A stretch of 64,000 bases of DNA from positions 38,116,012-38,180,011 of the forward strand of contig CM059971.1 of the NCBI GenBank assembly GCA_030490835.1. The letters run 5' to 3'. A model generated the notes under the pieces. The model saw nothing but the letters and a program-made list of their open reading frames with translations. It was not told where the DNA came from and did not search any database. Positions 1 to 12,179 of the stretch are shown here, one piece after another (positions within the stretch are counted from its first letter, which is position 1; every line of letters begins with the position of its first letter). Both the position numbers and the translations under genes were made by a program. Source of the stretch: Annona cherimola. Lineage: Eukaryota; Streptophyta; Magnoliopsida; Magnoliales; Annonaceae.

Positions 1-120
1 AAAACTAGATGCTTGGCAACTCTATGCCCTTTTTCTAAACTGAATGCTAGGCAACTCTGTGCCCCTTTCAAAACTAAAGGTTGGGCAACTCTGTGCCCAT
101 TTTCAAATTGAGCAACTTTG
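1..120. repeat. ~34-bp LTR-internal minisatellite
   Basis: Three to four imperfect copies of a unit containing GGCAACTCTGTGCCC separated by TTTTCAAAACT stretches. The same array is at 10,300-10,500 and, reversed, at 20,370-20,510, always at the same place in family G2 LTRs, so it belongs to the LTR rather than being an independent satellite. Confidence 0.85.
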
Positions 121-1862
121 TGCCAAGGTCATTTCATAAACAATAAATATGTAAACATATCATTTCAGTTCATGTCATAATTCTTCATGTGATGGTGCCC
201 TAGCCCGGTGAAATCCTTGCCATATGATAGAAAACACGTACCAAGTAATCAACTATCCACAGAAACATGTCCATTCTACTAAAAGACACTAGCTACGCCA
301 ACTTGGGAATTTTAAGGGCACAACTACCCATGAAAAGTTAATTTTTCTTACCCTAACTAGCCTCATAACTTTCCGTACATGACTTTCATTCACTCTGGTA
401 TTATATACCTCAATCACATGATATTTTGGTCATTCTCATATAGAGAAGATCTTACATATTCATTTTGAACACAATTTGTAAAACAGTATTCAAATCACAA
501 TTTTGAGATGATCACCATTAAATGCTTTTAAAATCATCAATATATAGCAGTTTTCAAAATATTTCAAAATTCAAGGAATTTCAAAACATGTCAATTTTTT
601 TAAAAAAAATCAATAGTTTCAAAGGTTTTACTTGTTTACTTGTAAATAAGTCTTAAAACTAATATGATAAAGCGATTCCTAGAGCCTTTAATATTTAAAA
701 AGAGAGTTACATTTTCAAAAGCTTTTCTTGTAAATATTTTTATTCCCATATTTGGGCTTTGCAAAGGATATACAACACATCTTTCCATTAATCGACTCTG
801 ACATCATTTTTTTCATTTACACAACATCGCTATCATTATTGTATATATAAAAAGAACATGCATATTCTTTGAATACCAAAAATCAAATCATCTAATACAA
901 TTAACTTATTGGGTTGACCATCTTTAAACTCTTTTAGAAATATCAGCATAAAGAATTTTCAAACTGTTTTCTATTTAAAAAGATTCCACACATTCCAAGA
1001 ACATCCTTTTTCAAATGCTAGAATTTAACTTTCATTTTAATTATTCCTCAATCTATCCATATTTGCTGAAATCAGACACACCGATTTCTCTAATTTTTAA
1101 TTTATATTTAAATCAAGGTATTTAAGTCTGAAGTTTCTATCATACATCAATAATTACATGATTAACCAAAATAAATATTTTTAGTATAAAATATTAAGTA
1201 TTTATATTTATTTATGTATTTTTACTCTGCTAGATAGAAGTATGAGTTTAGTAACAGTTCAAATCACGATAATTATTACCCCTATTGATGTCATCCAAAA
1301 ATTCATTTTTATTTTAGTAAAGTGATATCTAGGATGTATATTATATCATATAAAATTTTTAGATCTAATTTCCTGGTATAAAAATTATTAAAAATAAATT
1401 AGTGCAGCTGATCCTAACAACCGTTTTACCCCGTTTAGGTTGATCTTCTTAGATTTTTAATTTACAACTTGATTAACGTTTCAAGTTGAAACTTTGATCG
1501 TCTCTTAATGATAATATCTTGAGTTTCCACACAAAGTTTCATACTAAAAATCATTCGTTTACTATTTCTTTTGTATTTTGGTTTTCTGTTATAGATTCAC
1601 TACATATGAAACATAAGATAACTTACAAACCATTATAATTGTTAATCTAATCATCCATCAAGGTGTCCACACTTGATCTTTGCTTAATTTAGAAAGCAAG
1701 ACATAAAATGAGTAATAACTAACCTGGATGATTAAGATTAATGGCTGAGATCACTGGATCAAAGCCCCATCTCTTCTTCTTCTTTTTCTTCTTCTTCTTC
1801 TCTCGCTCTCTCTCTTCTTCCTCTTTCTTCCTTGCTGCCGAAACGTCACATGTGCTGCCCCC
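1..1862 (-). mobile_element. Ty3/gypsy long-LTR fragment (family G2), cut by window start
   Basis: This stretch aligns base for base over long runs with 10,305-14,790, which lies inside a complete LTR of the same family, so it is the middle of a ~5-kb LTR read on the minus strand whose first ~0.9 kb lies outside the window. It opens with a short tandem repeat (1-120) and includes the shared block near 1,738 that reads ATGGCTGAGATCACTGGATC, also at 14,700. Similarity stops at about 1,862 in a C/T-rich tract. The TCT/CTT-rich run at 1,770-1,830 is simple sequence, and the lysine- and phenylalanine-rich reading frames across it are not genes. Confidence 0.8.
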
Positions 1863-4278
1863 TTTTCTTTCATCAATACATGGAAAATTTTCATCATTTA
1901 TCCAATTTGAAATATATTTCACATAACACAGTTATGATCAAAAACTATTCCATAAACATTTTCATTGGAATAAAAATATTCCCTTTTCATCTCAAAATTA
2001 TCATCGTTGTCTTTACATAAAGTTTACATAAACATCATTTATATCAAAAACAACATAACACTTGGCATGCTGCCTTCATCATCATTTCCTGTCTGTTGTT
2101 GAAAAAGCATGGGTGAGTAATAATACTCAGTAAGCAAGCTATACATAAATTTTCAATCATTTTCATGCATTTCATAAAATGCAAATGCAATGCATACATA
2201 GCATTCATGACATTCCTTTGGATGCAACGCTAGCTAGGCGCCCATCCCATACGTGCTCCCATTTCAGGGAGGTCGCCGCCGGCCTGGGCCTATTAAGCGA
2301 CTTGGCAATAGCGAGGGGGACATCCGGTCCGCTTACTACCTCGACTAAGGCCTATTCCTCGTGCGCCTGCTCATTCTCATACACATGCCGGCATGATATT
2401 TGCAAATCATAAACAATTTCATAAAAATCATTTAATAAATAATTTCACAAAACGAACTTCAGTTCATGTAAAGCAGTTATAGGTATGGCCAACCTTAAAT
2501 AAATTTTATAAAGCAACTTGCAAACAATTTCAAGCATTTTGGAAATAATTTGCAAAACATATAACTTGCTTACCTTCTTAGGAGGTGTCTTCGACCTTCT
2601 CTTTTCCTTTACCTTCCTCTATTTAAGCTGCTTCCCATGTATGCTTTATAATATTTGGGCATTATTTCTTTACATAGATATTTTTGTCCATAAATTCTTC
2701 AAAAATTCCATACTTATATTCAAATATTAATTTTCAAATTTTCTCAAAAATCACGCTGTTCACTGTAGCAGATCACTGTAACAAAATCACTGTTCATCCG
2801 TGGTTACTGTTCACAGCAACGTGGTTACTGTTCATGGGTTTCAAAAATTGATATTTTTTCCAAAAATAAAAAATACCATGACATACCTTATGCCTAGTAT
2901 ATCATTGGACATTTCTTATATTTTGAATTTATCATCATTTACTTGCCCAAAAAAATCATTTTCTCCATATACTAAAAATCATCATAAATTCACTTAAGCA
3001 TAATCCTTAATTCCAAAAATCATGAAATTAATATATCATTATTCTAACATCATATTTATCATAATCATTCATCCCAAATCATCATTTATCAATTTTGGAG
3101 CATTATTTTCACATATCATATGCTATCTTGCCGAATACCCTATATTCGCTCCAAATTTTTGATGTTTTGGCATAATTCCATTTAAACATTATATCTATAC
3201 TTATTTTCTCATGCTTGGGCATTATCTAAGCATGGTTTTACTTCATATAACATTCAAAACAAGTTTGAGGGGAATCCACTTACCTCAAGCGAAGTTATGC
3301 CTCTTCAACTCGCCTTTTCTCACTCCAACCTTCGATTCTCCTCTTTCCTTAAGGCTAAAACGTGTGAGGATGGGAAATGAAGTTGCTCAAGTGATTTTTG
3401 AGCTGGGATGGTTGTGAATTTCGTCCATGGCCTGCTCCTCTATTTATAGGGGTCCATTTTTCATGAATTTGCAATTTACCCCCTCTAGCTTAGGGTGTAA
3501 AATTGCAAAGGTGTTTTTTTCTAATTTCCTAAAGGTGCTTAGAGCCTTGTGCAGCCTCCCTACCCTGCTCCAGCTGCCCTATTTTGCAGGCCTATTTTTC
3601 CTATTTTTTATTTAATTAATTTTAAGCTAATTAAATCTAAACCCTTGATTTGTGATTTGGATGAATTTGGACCATTGATTTGGTCATGGTACCCCCCCTG
3701 CACGACCTGACATGTTGCTGCATTGCATTTAATTTTTTTTTTTTATTATTTACTTTTTATAAAAAGTCAAAAGTAGTATTTAATTAAAGTAATGCTACTT
3801 TTTGATTTTTCATTTGACGTTTCATCTTGACCTTTGATTTGTGATTTTCATCACATCTTGATCCATTCATCATGTCCATCATGAATTTTTAACCATCCAT
3901 AAAAAATTTCATCGAATTCCGACGCCCGGATTGCAATTTATGAAATTTTTTCTATTTTTCCACAAAAATCCAAACTTGGATTAAAATATCCAAAAGAATT
4001 GCTATTTTGTCTTGTAGTGATTAAATCTCTATTTTGTATTTTTGTGATTAAGTTAATCCAAGTGATTAACTCTTAATCACGGGTCTTAGTCCTTGGTTAC
4101 TATTCACGTGCACTATTCACGGGGTTAAATTCCTAATTGCATTATTTCAATCTCCAATACACATATCCATCAATATAATTCATGAATTTTCATTTATTCA
4201 TAAAATAATTACAAAATTACAAATGTCGAAATGACGCGTATACAGTCGAAACAACTCGTATATGGTCAGGGTTCCACA
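1863..4278 (-). mobile_element. Ty3/gypsy LTR fragment (family G1), 5'-truncated in + coordinates
   Basis: From about 1,863 the sequence switches to a second LTR family whose complete copies are the solo LTRs at 6,033-9,018 and 31,127-34,301. Matches include the ACTGTTCA-rich block at 2,755-2,840 and long identical runs at 2,840-3,130 against 7,550-7,850. It ends with GGTTCCACA at 4,278, the proper terminus of this LTR read on the minus strand. The other terminus (TGTGGCG) and roughly the first 140 bp are missing, so it is a truncated copy fused to the G2 LTR on its left. Confidence 0.8.
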
Positions 4279-4329
4279 AAAGGTTTCGTCCCGAAACTGG
4301 TTATACTTCAAATAATCCACCACGCTTCC

Positions 4330-4545
4330 ACTACGCCATCTTACTTATCTTTGTCAACCCATATATAGGGAAATCCTATGTAAATGATATTGTCTACTTC
4401 TTCTACTAGCAGTGTAGGAGTGGTTACATATCGGTATGCTATATCGGAATATGTAGCACCCAAAATAGATGATGCTACTGTAAAATTTCCTAAGGTGTAA
4501 ATCATACCTGTAACCACGTTTTCCTCTCATTCTGGTGACTCAGTG
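4330..4545 (-). pseudogene. Truncated gypsy protease remnant ending at a deletion join
   Basis: Read on the minus strand, the frame after the zinc knuckles aligns with the protease start at 49,852-49,322. Where that copy has ALFDYGATHSF, this one keeps a degenerate SILGATYSDIA, so the DSG catalytic triad is not intact. Alignment runs through the following segment to about 4,330 and then passes straight into sequence found only next to the 3' LTR. Everything from mid-protease to the end of pol is absent. Confidence 0.65.
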
Positions 4546-5652
4546 CTAGTCAGCGCATGAATCTGCACTGCCTTTGTAGAGGTTTCCTGTTGATTGGCAG
4601 TTGCTATGATCCATTGTTGGACTGGTCTTCCTCGTTCTAATGCTCCCCATGCCTTGTCCGAACAATTTTAGGGCGATGTATCCTACTTGGTCATAAATGA
4701 AATACTTTGGTAATCGTGTCATCGCAATTCCACAATTCCTTGCCACATGGCCAGTTTGACCACATCTATAGCATTTATTTGAACCCTTTAAACATTCATC
4801 AAAGTGACACTTTCGGAAATTTTCACAAATTGGGGCACCCACTATGTTGAAGTTTAACTTCCTTTTTTGTCACTACTTTCTTGCTTCTTTCTTGCTCTGT
4901 ATTGCTTTCTTTGATTCCTAGATCAAACTGTCTTACTGAGAGGTGTTTCTTGTTAAATGCTTCCATGAAATTCTGCTACGTTACCTCTTTCGGGCGTGGC
5001 ATAGTGACTAATAAAGTCTCCCACCATTCATAAACGTTCTTGATCAATAAATGGGTGGCGCATAGAACCTTCTAGTTGTCATTACAGTGTAAAATTCTAA
5101 ACTTCTTCATTTTAGTCATCCATTGCTCAGCCCGGGTAGGGTCCGGTTCACCTAAGAATATTGGGGGATGCTGAGCTAAAAAGACATTAATAGCCTTCTG
5201 TCTTTGTCCACCATATTATCATCAACTTCCTATAGGTCTTGGTACTATGTTAGGAAATGCGACCTGCATTGGCCTGTCTCCTTCATTCCCTTCTAATTGA
5301 TCCTATTGGGCCTTTTCCCAAAGACCTTGGATTATTTCTACTGTTTGAGCTGCTCAATCCTAGGTAGCTTGCTACATGGCTTTCTTTTTACAGCTGTAGC
5401 TACTTTTTCTTCTATAAATTCTACATGTGTGGTATTACCTATAGCGGCTCCACCTTCAACAATTGGCTCAAGGTTCACATTTACTCGTCGCTGACAAGTC
5501 CTTGGATTTGGATGCTCTCTTTGCCTTGGTCGCTTAGACCTGTTACCGGTCTCTCCTCTTTCTTGTTGACTAGCAGGTTTCTCAGTTGCGACCAACTTTC
5601 CCTTGTTCAGCCTAGCTCCTATGCTTGTCAAAGGCATGTCGTTTCTATACAT
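4546..5652 (-). pseudogene. Degenerate gypsy gag of element E2
   Basis: Two surviving open pieces mark this gag. The N-terminal piece (5,652 down to 5,338) has basic residues and a MYRxxM start and aligns with the gag start at 52,433 (shared ARLNKGK/VRLNKGK and RSKRP motifs). The C-terminal piece (4,842 down to 4,546) carries one intact CCHC zinc knuckle, CYRCGQTGHVARNC, used in the family for packaging RNA into the capsid. A second knuckle right after it has lost its cysteines (YFIYDQVGY). The middle is closed by stops and frameshifts. No promoter or splice signals suggest host use. Dead gag remnant; family assignment is firm, details of the middle are not. Confidence 0.75.
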
Positions 5653-6032
5653 GTAAAAAGTATCTTAGTATACTTTTCTACTTATCATAAAGCAAGTCAT
5701 ATCATACATAATCATTCTTACTAAATAGAAAGGGTATGGACCTTTCCTTTTCATACATACTTATCATACAAGTGCAAACAAGTTCCACATGTGTCTTAAT
5801 AACACTTTTGTATTAAAACATCATACATTCATTTATTATTCAAAAGTCGAAAGAGACTTTTGCTATTTTCATCTATCCCTTTCTCACAAGGTAATGCCTA
5901 TATCTTTATTGTACAAGTGTAGACTCTCATGAAGTGTAGGCTCCTTCATGAGAGTACTAGTGCTAGACTAATCCGATGCCTTTTTCCATCTTTCCTTTTT
6001 CATTTCTATTCTCAACTTCCATCCTTGTTTTC

Positions 6033-9018
6033 TGTGGCGTCCCGAACCGAGGCGTCACATTTGTCCTTACTCCAGGATCGTGTCGATTGGTAAGTGTGAC
6101 TCAGGATTGTTGCCCTGATCACACGGCGGGTACTTAATTGGATCTCGTCCAATTTTTTTTTTCCTTTTCTTTCATCACATAACATATACTCATCATCATT
6201 CAAAATAGACCCATCCAAATCATCATAAATCATCAACTTCTCATTTTATTCATAATTTCATATAACCTATAATCTTTTTCATCATATGCCATTATGGCCT
6301 ATATTCATACTTCAATAACAAAGGATTACATACCTTTGTATCTATGCTTCTTTCATCATATCACTTCCAGGCAAATCAACCTGTTCTTTTTCATCACTTG
6401 GCTTTCATTACTTGAATTTTCCCTGCACTTGTCTAAGGGGGGAAAAACATGAGTCGAAACTCAATAAGCAAGCATTTTTCATTTTAAATGCATTTCTCTC
6501 CGTTTGATAGAAGACACTTACCAAGTGATCAACTACCAACAAAATAGAAACCTTTTCATAAATCATTGGATGTGCAAATGCTTCATTTCAATTCCTGACA
6601 TGAACCATTGTGTGCGGGTACGCTAGCCCAGGGTACATCTCACATAGCATGGTCCAATGCGCCGGCTGTCTCCGACTTGGCCTCATCAAGGGAACCTCTC
6701 TTCCTCTTGACGCCTACATGGTTCCTACATGCATGACTTTTGATTTTCCGGCATTATATACCTCTTACACTAGGTAACTCGTCATTCTCATATAGAGAAT
6801 TATTTGCACCATCCCTTAAAATCATCATTTTAAATTCATTCTTTTGAGTCCATGTATGAAAATGCAATGTATTCATTCACACATACATTCCTTCACACAT
6901 AACTTTTCCTTTGCCTCCACCTCTCGGGAGGACGCCGTCGGCACACAGCCCATACGACTCGGCAATAGTGGAGAGGGATCCCTGATCCTACTTCCTCTAC
7001 TAAAGCCTCTTCTTCATACATCATATATCATACATGTGCACATGTCCATGAACATCACATGATATCAATATGTCGACATGACTTTTCATAAAAATTCATA
7101 AAACATTCATCATTTCAAAACATTATAGGAATGGCCACCCTTAAACACATTTCATAAATACTTGGGAATAAAATCACATTTTCAAAAGGGTTTGCTTACT
7201 TACAAATCATCAATTTCAAAAGACTAAATCATTTTCAAAAGATAGCTTGCTTACCTCCTTAGTCCGTGTCCTCCATCATTTCCTTTCCTTTTCCTATACA
7301 TGGAAAAATGATATTTTATTTATATCTTTCCATGTCTTAATTTATTTTCCATATATGCTTTATATTCATTACCTCATTTCTTTAGAGGTTAATCTTATTA
7401 ATTGGTCATTATCTCTTTATATGGATTTTTATCCATAAACTCTTTAAAAATTCCATCCATATATCCTCATAAAATATAAAAATAAATCTAAAATTTTCTC
7501 CAAAATCACGCTGTTTACTGTAGCATATCACTGTTCATCCGTGGTTACTGTTCATGGGTTTCAAAAATTGATATTTTTTCCAAAAATAAAAAATACCATG
7601 ACATACCTTATGCCTAGTATATCATTGGACATTTCTTATATTTTGAATTTATCATCATTTACTTGGCCAAAAAATTCATTTTCTCCATATATTAAAAATC
7701 AACATAAATTCACTTAAGCATAATCCTTAATTCCAAAAATCATGAAATTAATATATCATCACCCCAACATCATATTCATTCATCCCAAATCATCATTTAT
7801 CAATTTTGGAGCATTATTTTCGCATATCATATGCTATCTTCCCGAATGCTCTATCTTCGCTCTAAATTTTTGATGTTTTGGCATAATTCCAATTAAGCAT
7901 TATATCTATATTTATTTTCTCATGTTTATGCATTATCTAAGCATGGTTTTAACTTACTTAACATTCAAAATAAGTTTGAGGAGAATTCACTTACCTCAAG
8001 TGAAGATATCCTCCTTCTACTTGCCCTTTCTCTCTCTAACCTTCTCTTCTTCTTTCTCTTCAAGGCTAAAACGTGTGGGGCAAGGCTTTGGCTTGATTTT
8101 GCTCACTTGGATCTGGGATTTGGAGTGCTTGGACGTTCACCCCATGTTCCCCTTTTATAGGCATGTATTTTTTTCATATTTGCAATTTACCCCCCTTGCT
8201 TGAGGTGTAAATTTGCAAATGTGTTTTTTTCTAATTTTAAAAGGTGCATGGAGCCTTGTGCAGCCACCCTACTACTTTTCACGCCTCCCCCTATGGCAGC
8301 CCTATTTTCCTTGATTTTTTATTTATTAAAATTATTTAATTTAGGCTAATTAAATCTTAGCCATTGATTAAAGATGAGATTGATCATGGACCGTTGATTT
8401 TGGTCAATGCCTAGCCTGCCATGCTCCTGCAATAGCTGCTGCTCATTTATTATTTTTATTTATTAATTATTTATTTTATTAAAAAGTCAAAAGTAACATT
8501 AATGAAAAAGATAAGTTACTTTTTGATCTTCAAATGACGTTTAATCTTGACCCTTGATTTGTGATTTTCATCACATATTAGACTGTTCATCATGTCCATC
8601 ATGAATTTTTATCCATCCGTAAAAAATTTCATCTCAATCCGATGTCCGGATTGTAAGATATGAAATTTTCTTCATTTTCCCTCAAAAATCACCATTAAAT
8701 CTGAAAATATTAAAAAATCCAAAAAGTGGCTATTTTGTCCTTTTGTGGGAAGTTTCTTTTTCGTCTTGTATGATTAAATTAATCCAAAATGATTAACTTA
8801 ACATATTCCTTAATCCCACGTTCACTATTCACATTTACTATTCACATGCACTATTCACGTGCACTATTCACGTGAACTATTCATCCGAATTTCATACATA
8901 ATTATTTTAATCTCTATTTTCACATATTTCATATTTATGAATATATATTTCCCAAATATATTACCTAGGGTTTACAATCTTAGGGTTTTATACACATCTC
9001 AAAGATCGGGGTTCCACA
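6033..9018 (-). mobile_element. Solo Ty3/gypsy LTR, family G1, with TSD TTTTC
   Basis: A complete LTR read on the minus strand: TGTGGAACCCC at 9,018 down to CGCCACA at 6,033, 2,986 bp. It is flanked by identical 5-bp direct repeats TTTTC (6,028-6,032 and 9,019-9,023), with no internal sequence beside it, so it is a solo LTR left by LTR-LTR recombination. It sits in the leader of element E2; removing it and one TSD rejoins 6,032 with 9,024. Inside are ACTGTTCA and CACTATTCACGTG repeats (7,500-7,560; 8,820-8,885). Open frames inside it are short and unrelated to proteins I know. Confidence 0.9.
8819..8886. repeat. CACTATTCACGTG direct repeats within G1 LTR
   Basis: About five tandem copies of ACTATTCAC with a variable spacer, two followed by GTG so that CACGTG (the G-box core) is formed. 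A shorter version is at 4,095-4,130. They lie toward the U3 end of the LTR, where promoter elements are expected, but no function is shown. Confidence 0.7.
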
Positions 9019-9374
9019 TTTTCACTTCCAATGGACCTTTCATCGGGGTCCTTTATCATCATTCTTACTCCATTTTTTTGTGGGTTCACCTAATCATCAT
9101 GGAGAGAAAACCCTCTCATACTATCTTCCAAACACATCAGGATTGGAGAGAATCCCAAACAATTTCTTTATCTTTCTGATCCATAACATTCCAATTCTAC
9201 ATCATAGAAGACAATACATGATATATAAATATCATTATTTCAATTTCTTCCTTTCCTTCATTTTTCTACACCAATTCATCAATCTTTGTTATGATATCAT
9301 ACCTTTCCTTTCATCATCCTTTATTTTTCCTCTTTTCATGCTTGTTTACCAATCCTGGCTTTGATACCAAGTTC
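9019..9374 (-). mobile_element. Leader of gypsy element E2 with primer-binding site
   Basis: This is the 5' leader between LTR and gag of element E2, separated from the rest (4,279-6,032) by the solo LTR. At its right end lies a primer site next to the LTR at 9,375. The segment next to it (GCATGAAAAG-like, minus strand) resembles the leader at 53,640-53,710 of element E4. No open frame of note. Confidence 0.7.
9358..9369 (-). promoter_or_regulatory. Primer-binding site, initiator tRNA-Met type
   Basis: On the minus strand it reads TGGTATCAAAGC, one base from the usual plant site TGGTATCAGAGC that pairs with the 3' end of initiator tRNA-Met. Five bases (9,370-9,374) separate it from the LTR end, which fixes the orientation of the element. 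Confidence 0.8.
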
Positions 9375-10109
9375 TGTGGCGCCTCCAACCCGAGGCACCG
9401 AAACTTTACTACAAGATTATTTTTTATTGATAAATGTGAAACAGGATTGTTACCCTAATCACTCGATGAGATTTTTGAATCCATTTCGTTTAAAGAAATT
9501 TTTTTTTCATTCCATTTCCTTCATCAATTTTCGAGTTACGTATACTTGAAGTTAACTCTATATATCATTCTCAAATATCAATTCATTCATAACCTGATAA
9601 TTTCATATCAGTATAAAGTGTTCATCTGTTCTCAATCATATCATATCAATACAAGCCATTCATGAATGTTCGTAATTCAAACAACTTGATCATTTATATC
9701 ATAAACTTTCATCGTCTAACCTTAACATATGTATATTACATAATTGATGCACAAACAATCTTACTTTCATCTTACAAATAATCATATATTCATGAGCTGA
9801 ATACAAATGAAATTCTCAACATAAATACTTATCTGTTCACACCACATTAGAGGCATTCACTACCTAAGACTTCATTATTAACACATTCATTCATCCGCAA
9901 TATGCAGGTGAATAATATTTAGCTTTGCTCCTCTGCTTATACCTTGTACCTGCCTAGGGTTGGGGGAAAATAAAATGTGAGTGATAAATTCAGAAAGCAA
10001 GCATTTTCATTTTAAACCTTTTTCAAAACCTTTTTCCTGTAAATATTTCAGAACCCAATTTCTGGGTTTTTCAAAGGTGAACCATATGCACATAAATCTT
10101 TTCATATAA

Positions 10110-10290
10110 TCTTTTTTTTCTTAGGGACATTCTCATGTCCTAAAATATTTTTATAAAAACCCTTTTTTTCATGTGGACATCCTCATGTCCTAAAATATTT
10201 TTATGGAAATTTTTTTTCATGCGGACATTCTCGTGTCCTAAAATATTTTCATATAAATCCTTTTTTTTCATGTGGACATCCATCCATGTC
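10110..10290. repeat. ~55-bp LTR-internal minisatellite (ATGTCCTAAAATATTTT)
   Basis: Three to four imperfect copies of a unit with CATGTGGACATTCTCATGTCC followed by TAAAATATTTT and an AT-rich tail. Counterparts are at 20,885-21,070 (inverted) and 46,870-47,225. The copy number differs between LTRs, as expected for slippage. Confidence 0.85.
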
Positions 10291-10662
10291 TTTTTTCTCA
10301 AAACTGAATGCTTGACAACTCTGTACCTTTTCTCAAAACTGAAGGCATGCCAACTCTGTGCCCTTTTTCAAAACTGAATGCTTAGCAACTCTGTGCCCTT
10401 TTTCAAAACTGAATATTGGGCAACTCTATGCCCTTTTTCAAAACTAAAGCTTGGGCAACTCTGTGCCCTATTTCGAAATTAAAGGTTGGGCAACTCTATG
10501 CTAAGGTCATTTCATAAACAATGAATATGCAAACGCTTCATTTCCGTTCATATCATAAGTCTTCATGTGATGGTATGCTAGCCAAGTGAAATCATTGCCA
10601 TATGGTAGAAGACACTTACCAAGTAATCAACGACCCATGGAAACATGACCATTCTACTAAAA

Positions 10663-10670
10663 GATGCCGG
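10663..10670. repeat. 8-bp target-site duplication, left (GATGCCGG)
   Basis: Identical to 12,322-12,329 and directly flanking the hAT element. The homologous uninterrupted sites at 290-300 and (inverted) about 20,205-20,220 carry a single version of this octamer. Confidence 0.92.
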
Positions 10671-11016
10671 TAGGGGTGCAACTTGGGCCGGGTTCAACCC
10701 GAACCCGGCCCGCCGAACCCGGTCAGAAGCAGTGTTAAAACTCACCTTTTTACAGCCCGAACCCGATTTCTGAGCCCGAACCCGGACCGAATTCTAACAG
10801 ATCTCGGTTTCGGGTTCAGGCGATCCCGAACCCTGCAAGCCCGAACCCGAAATTCTATTTACATAATATATATTTATTATTATTATAATAATATATCAAT
10901 ATCCCATATCTATTCATTTCAGCGCAGGTGTCAGAGGATAGCCTTCTTCGGCGTCAGAGTATAGCTGTCTTCGGCTTTTCAATTTTGACTTCTGCTTCAA
11001 TTTTGACTTTCACCGT

Positions 11017-11450
11017 TTGAGTTTGCCCGCCCTTTCCAAGCTTCTAGCTTTCTTCCCGCTCGGAGACTCGGCCCCTCGGAAGCGCGAAATCCAGTCTACG
11101 GAACCCGTGATCCCGTCGCGCGTGCGATCCCGATTCCCGTCCGAAGAGGCGAAGACCGATCCCTCCAATAGTTCAGCCTTTCTTCTCCGGCACGCCTCTA
11201 CCGAGTTTTCCCTGCATCCCTTCGTCTGGCCTGTCCGTGACGTCAGCAGCTCTAGCAGCACCACGCCACCACAGCACTTAATCCTGCCGGAAATCGATCT
11301 CCTGCAGCCCGCTGCGACGTCCTCCAGCAGCACCACCCCGGCATGTGACAGAGCAGCCCCGGGCGAGCTAGCCTTGAAAGCCCGAAATCCGACACCTTAG
11401 TCCTTTGCGTTGAGCGGCTTGAGCTACCTTAGTCCACCACCGGTAATAGT
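11017..11450 (+). other. GC-rich block inside hAT element (ancestral leader or captured DNA)
   Basis: Base composition changes abruptly to GC-rich here. A 127-codon frame (11,017-11,400) and an opposing 108-codon frame (11,336-11,010) are both open, which is what GC-rich DNA gives by chance. The plus-frame product is serine/threonine/proline-rich with no domain I recognise. The position before the transposase-like start at 11,994 suits a first exon or leader of the parent transposon; capture of host DNA is the alternative. A CCGGTAATAG string at 11,440 could be a splice donor. Confidence 0.45.
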
Positions 11451-11993
11451 TCCGTCTTTTATATGTTTTTAGAAAAAATTCTTACTTATTATTTAATATA
11501 TAAATTAATAGTACTATGATTAATTATTGAAAGCTAGTTCAATGAAAACCCTATTTGAAAATTAGAGCAGAAAAAAGGAGAAAAATGTATGTAATGTGAT
11601 TATATATAGGTAGAATGAATTTTTAGAAATAAACAAATGAAAACAGTATTAATTATCTGAGAATTAAATGTTAAAAATAAAATAAAAAACAAAATGGACT
11701 GATATTCAGAAATATTTATTTTTACTCAGCATGCAGAATCATTCAAATTTCAAACAGTGTAAATGGTTATTTCATTTGAACAAGTATTTCTATAGTTTGA
11801 ATGCTTGCATTCAAATATTTTTGCTATTCCAAAAAATTATTTTATTTGTTTGTATTTATGTTAGTTGTTGATAACTTGATACGCATTGGTTAATATTTTG
11901 ATTTTTGAATTAGTTTGTTATTGCTCTGAAACGGACAATTTCTAATTATTTTTATATATTATAAAAAAGTGATATTCATGTGATCAAATCAAT

Positions 11994-12092
11994 ATGGATA
12001 GTTCAAGTAACATGCCAGACAAGATTAACGATCCGGAAATCAACAGTGAGCAAATAAAAAATTATTTTTTATTAATAATAAATTATTTTTAA
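11994..12092 (+). pseudogene. Residual transposase start codon region of the parent hAT
   Basis: A 32-residue frame beginning MDSSSNMPDKIND, then acidic/polar residues, ending in AT-rich sequence. Starts of this serine/asparagine-rich kind are familiar from plant hAT transposases ahead of the BED zinc finger. The frame runs straight into the right subterminal region, consistent with an internal deletion that removed the rest of the transposase. Too short to prove by itself; position within the element is the main support. Confidence 0.4.
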
Positions 12093-12179
12093 AACTTTTT
12101 TATACAATAGGTTTGTGATAAAAATTATATATATGATGAGTAACAAAGATATATTAATAGAAAAATGTCAACCCGAAAC

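Larger units (their letters stand above)
4279..6032 (-). mobile_element. Gag-only Ty3/gypsy internal region (element E2), left part
   Basis: This is the internal region of a minus-strand gypsy element that continues at 9,019-9,374 beyond an inserted solo LTR. From right to left it holds leader, gag, the beginning of the protease, and then, without RT, RNase H or integrase, a short 3' segment ending beside the LTR at 4,278. The join between protease remnant and 3' segment lies near 4,330. The same join is present at about 16,490 in the second copy, so the deletion predates both insertions. The canonical polypurine tract seen at 16,544-16,556 is missing here; the LTR follows directly after a GACGAAACCTTTT-like string on the minus strand. 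Confidence 0.75.

Noticed and set aside
1719..1926. Lysine/glutamate-rich and phenylalanine-rich frames on opposite strands
   Set aside because: They are translations of a TCT/CTT simple-sequence run inside an LTR.
11010..11400. A host gene of 127 codons in the GC-rich block
   Set aside because: Opposite strand is equally open, the product has no domain, and the block lies wholly inside a hAT element.
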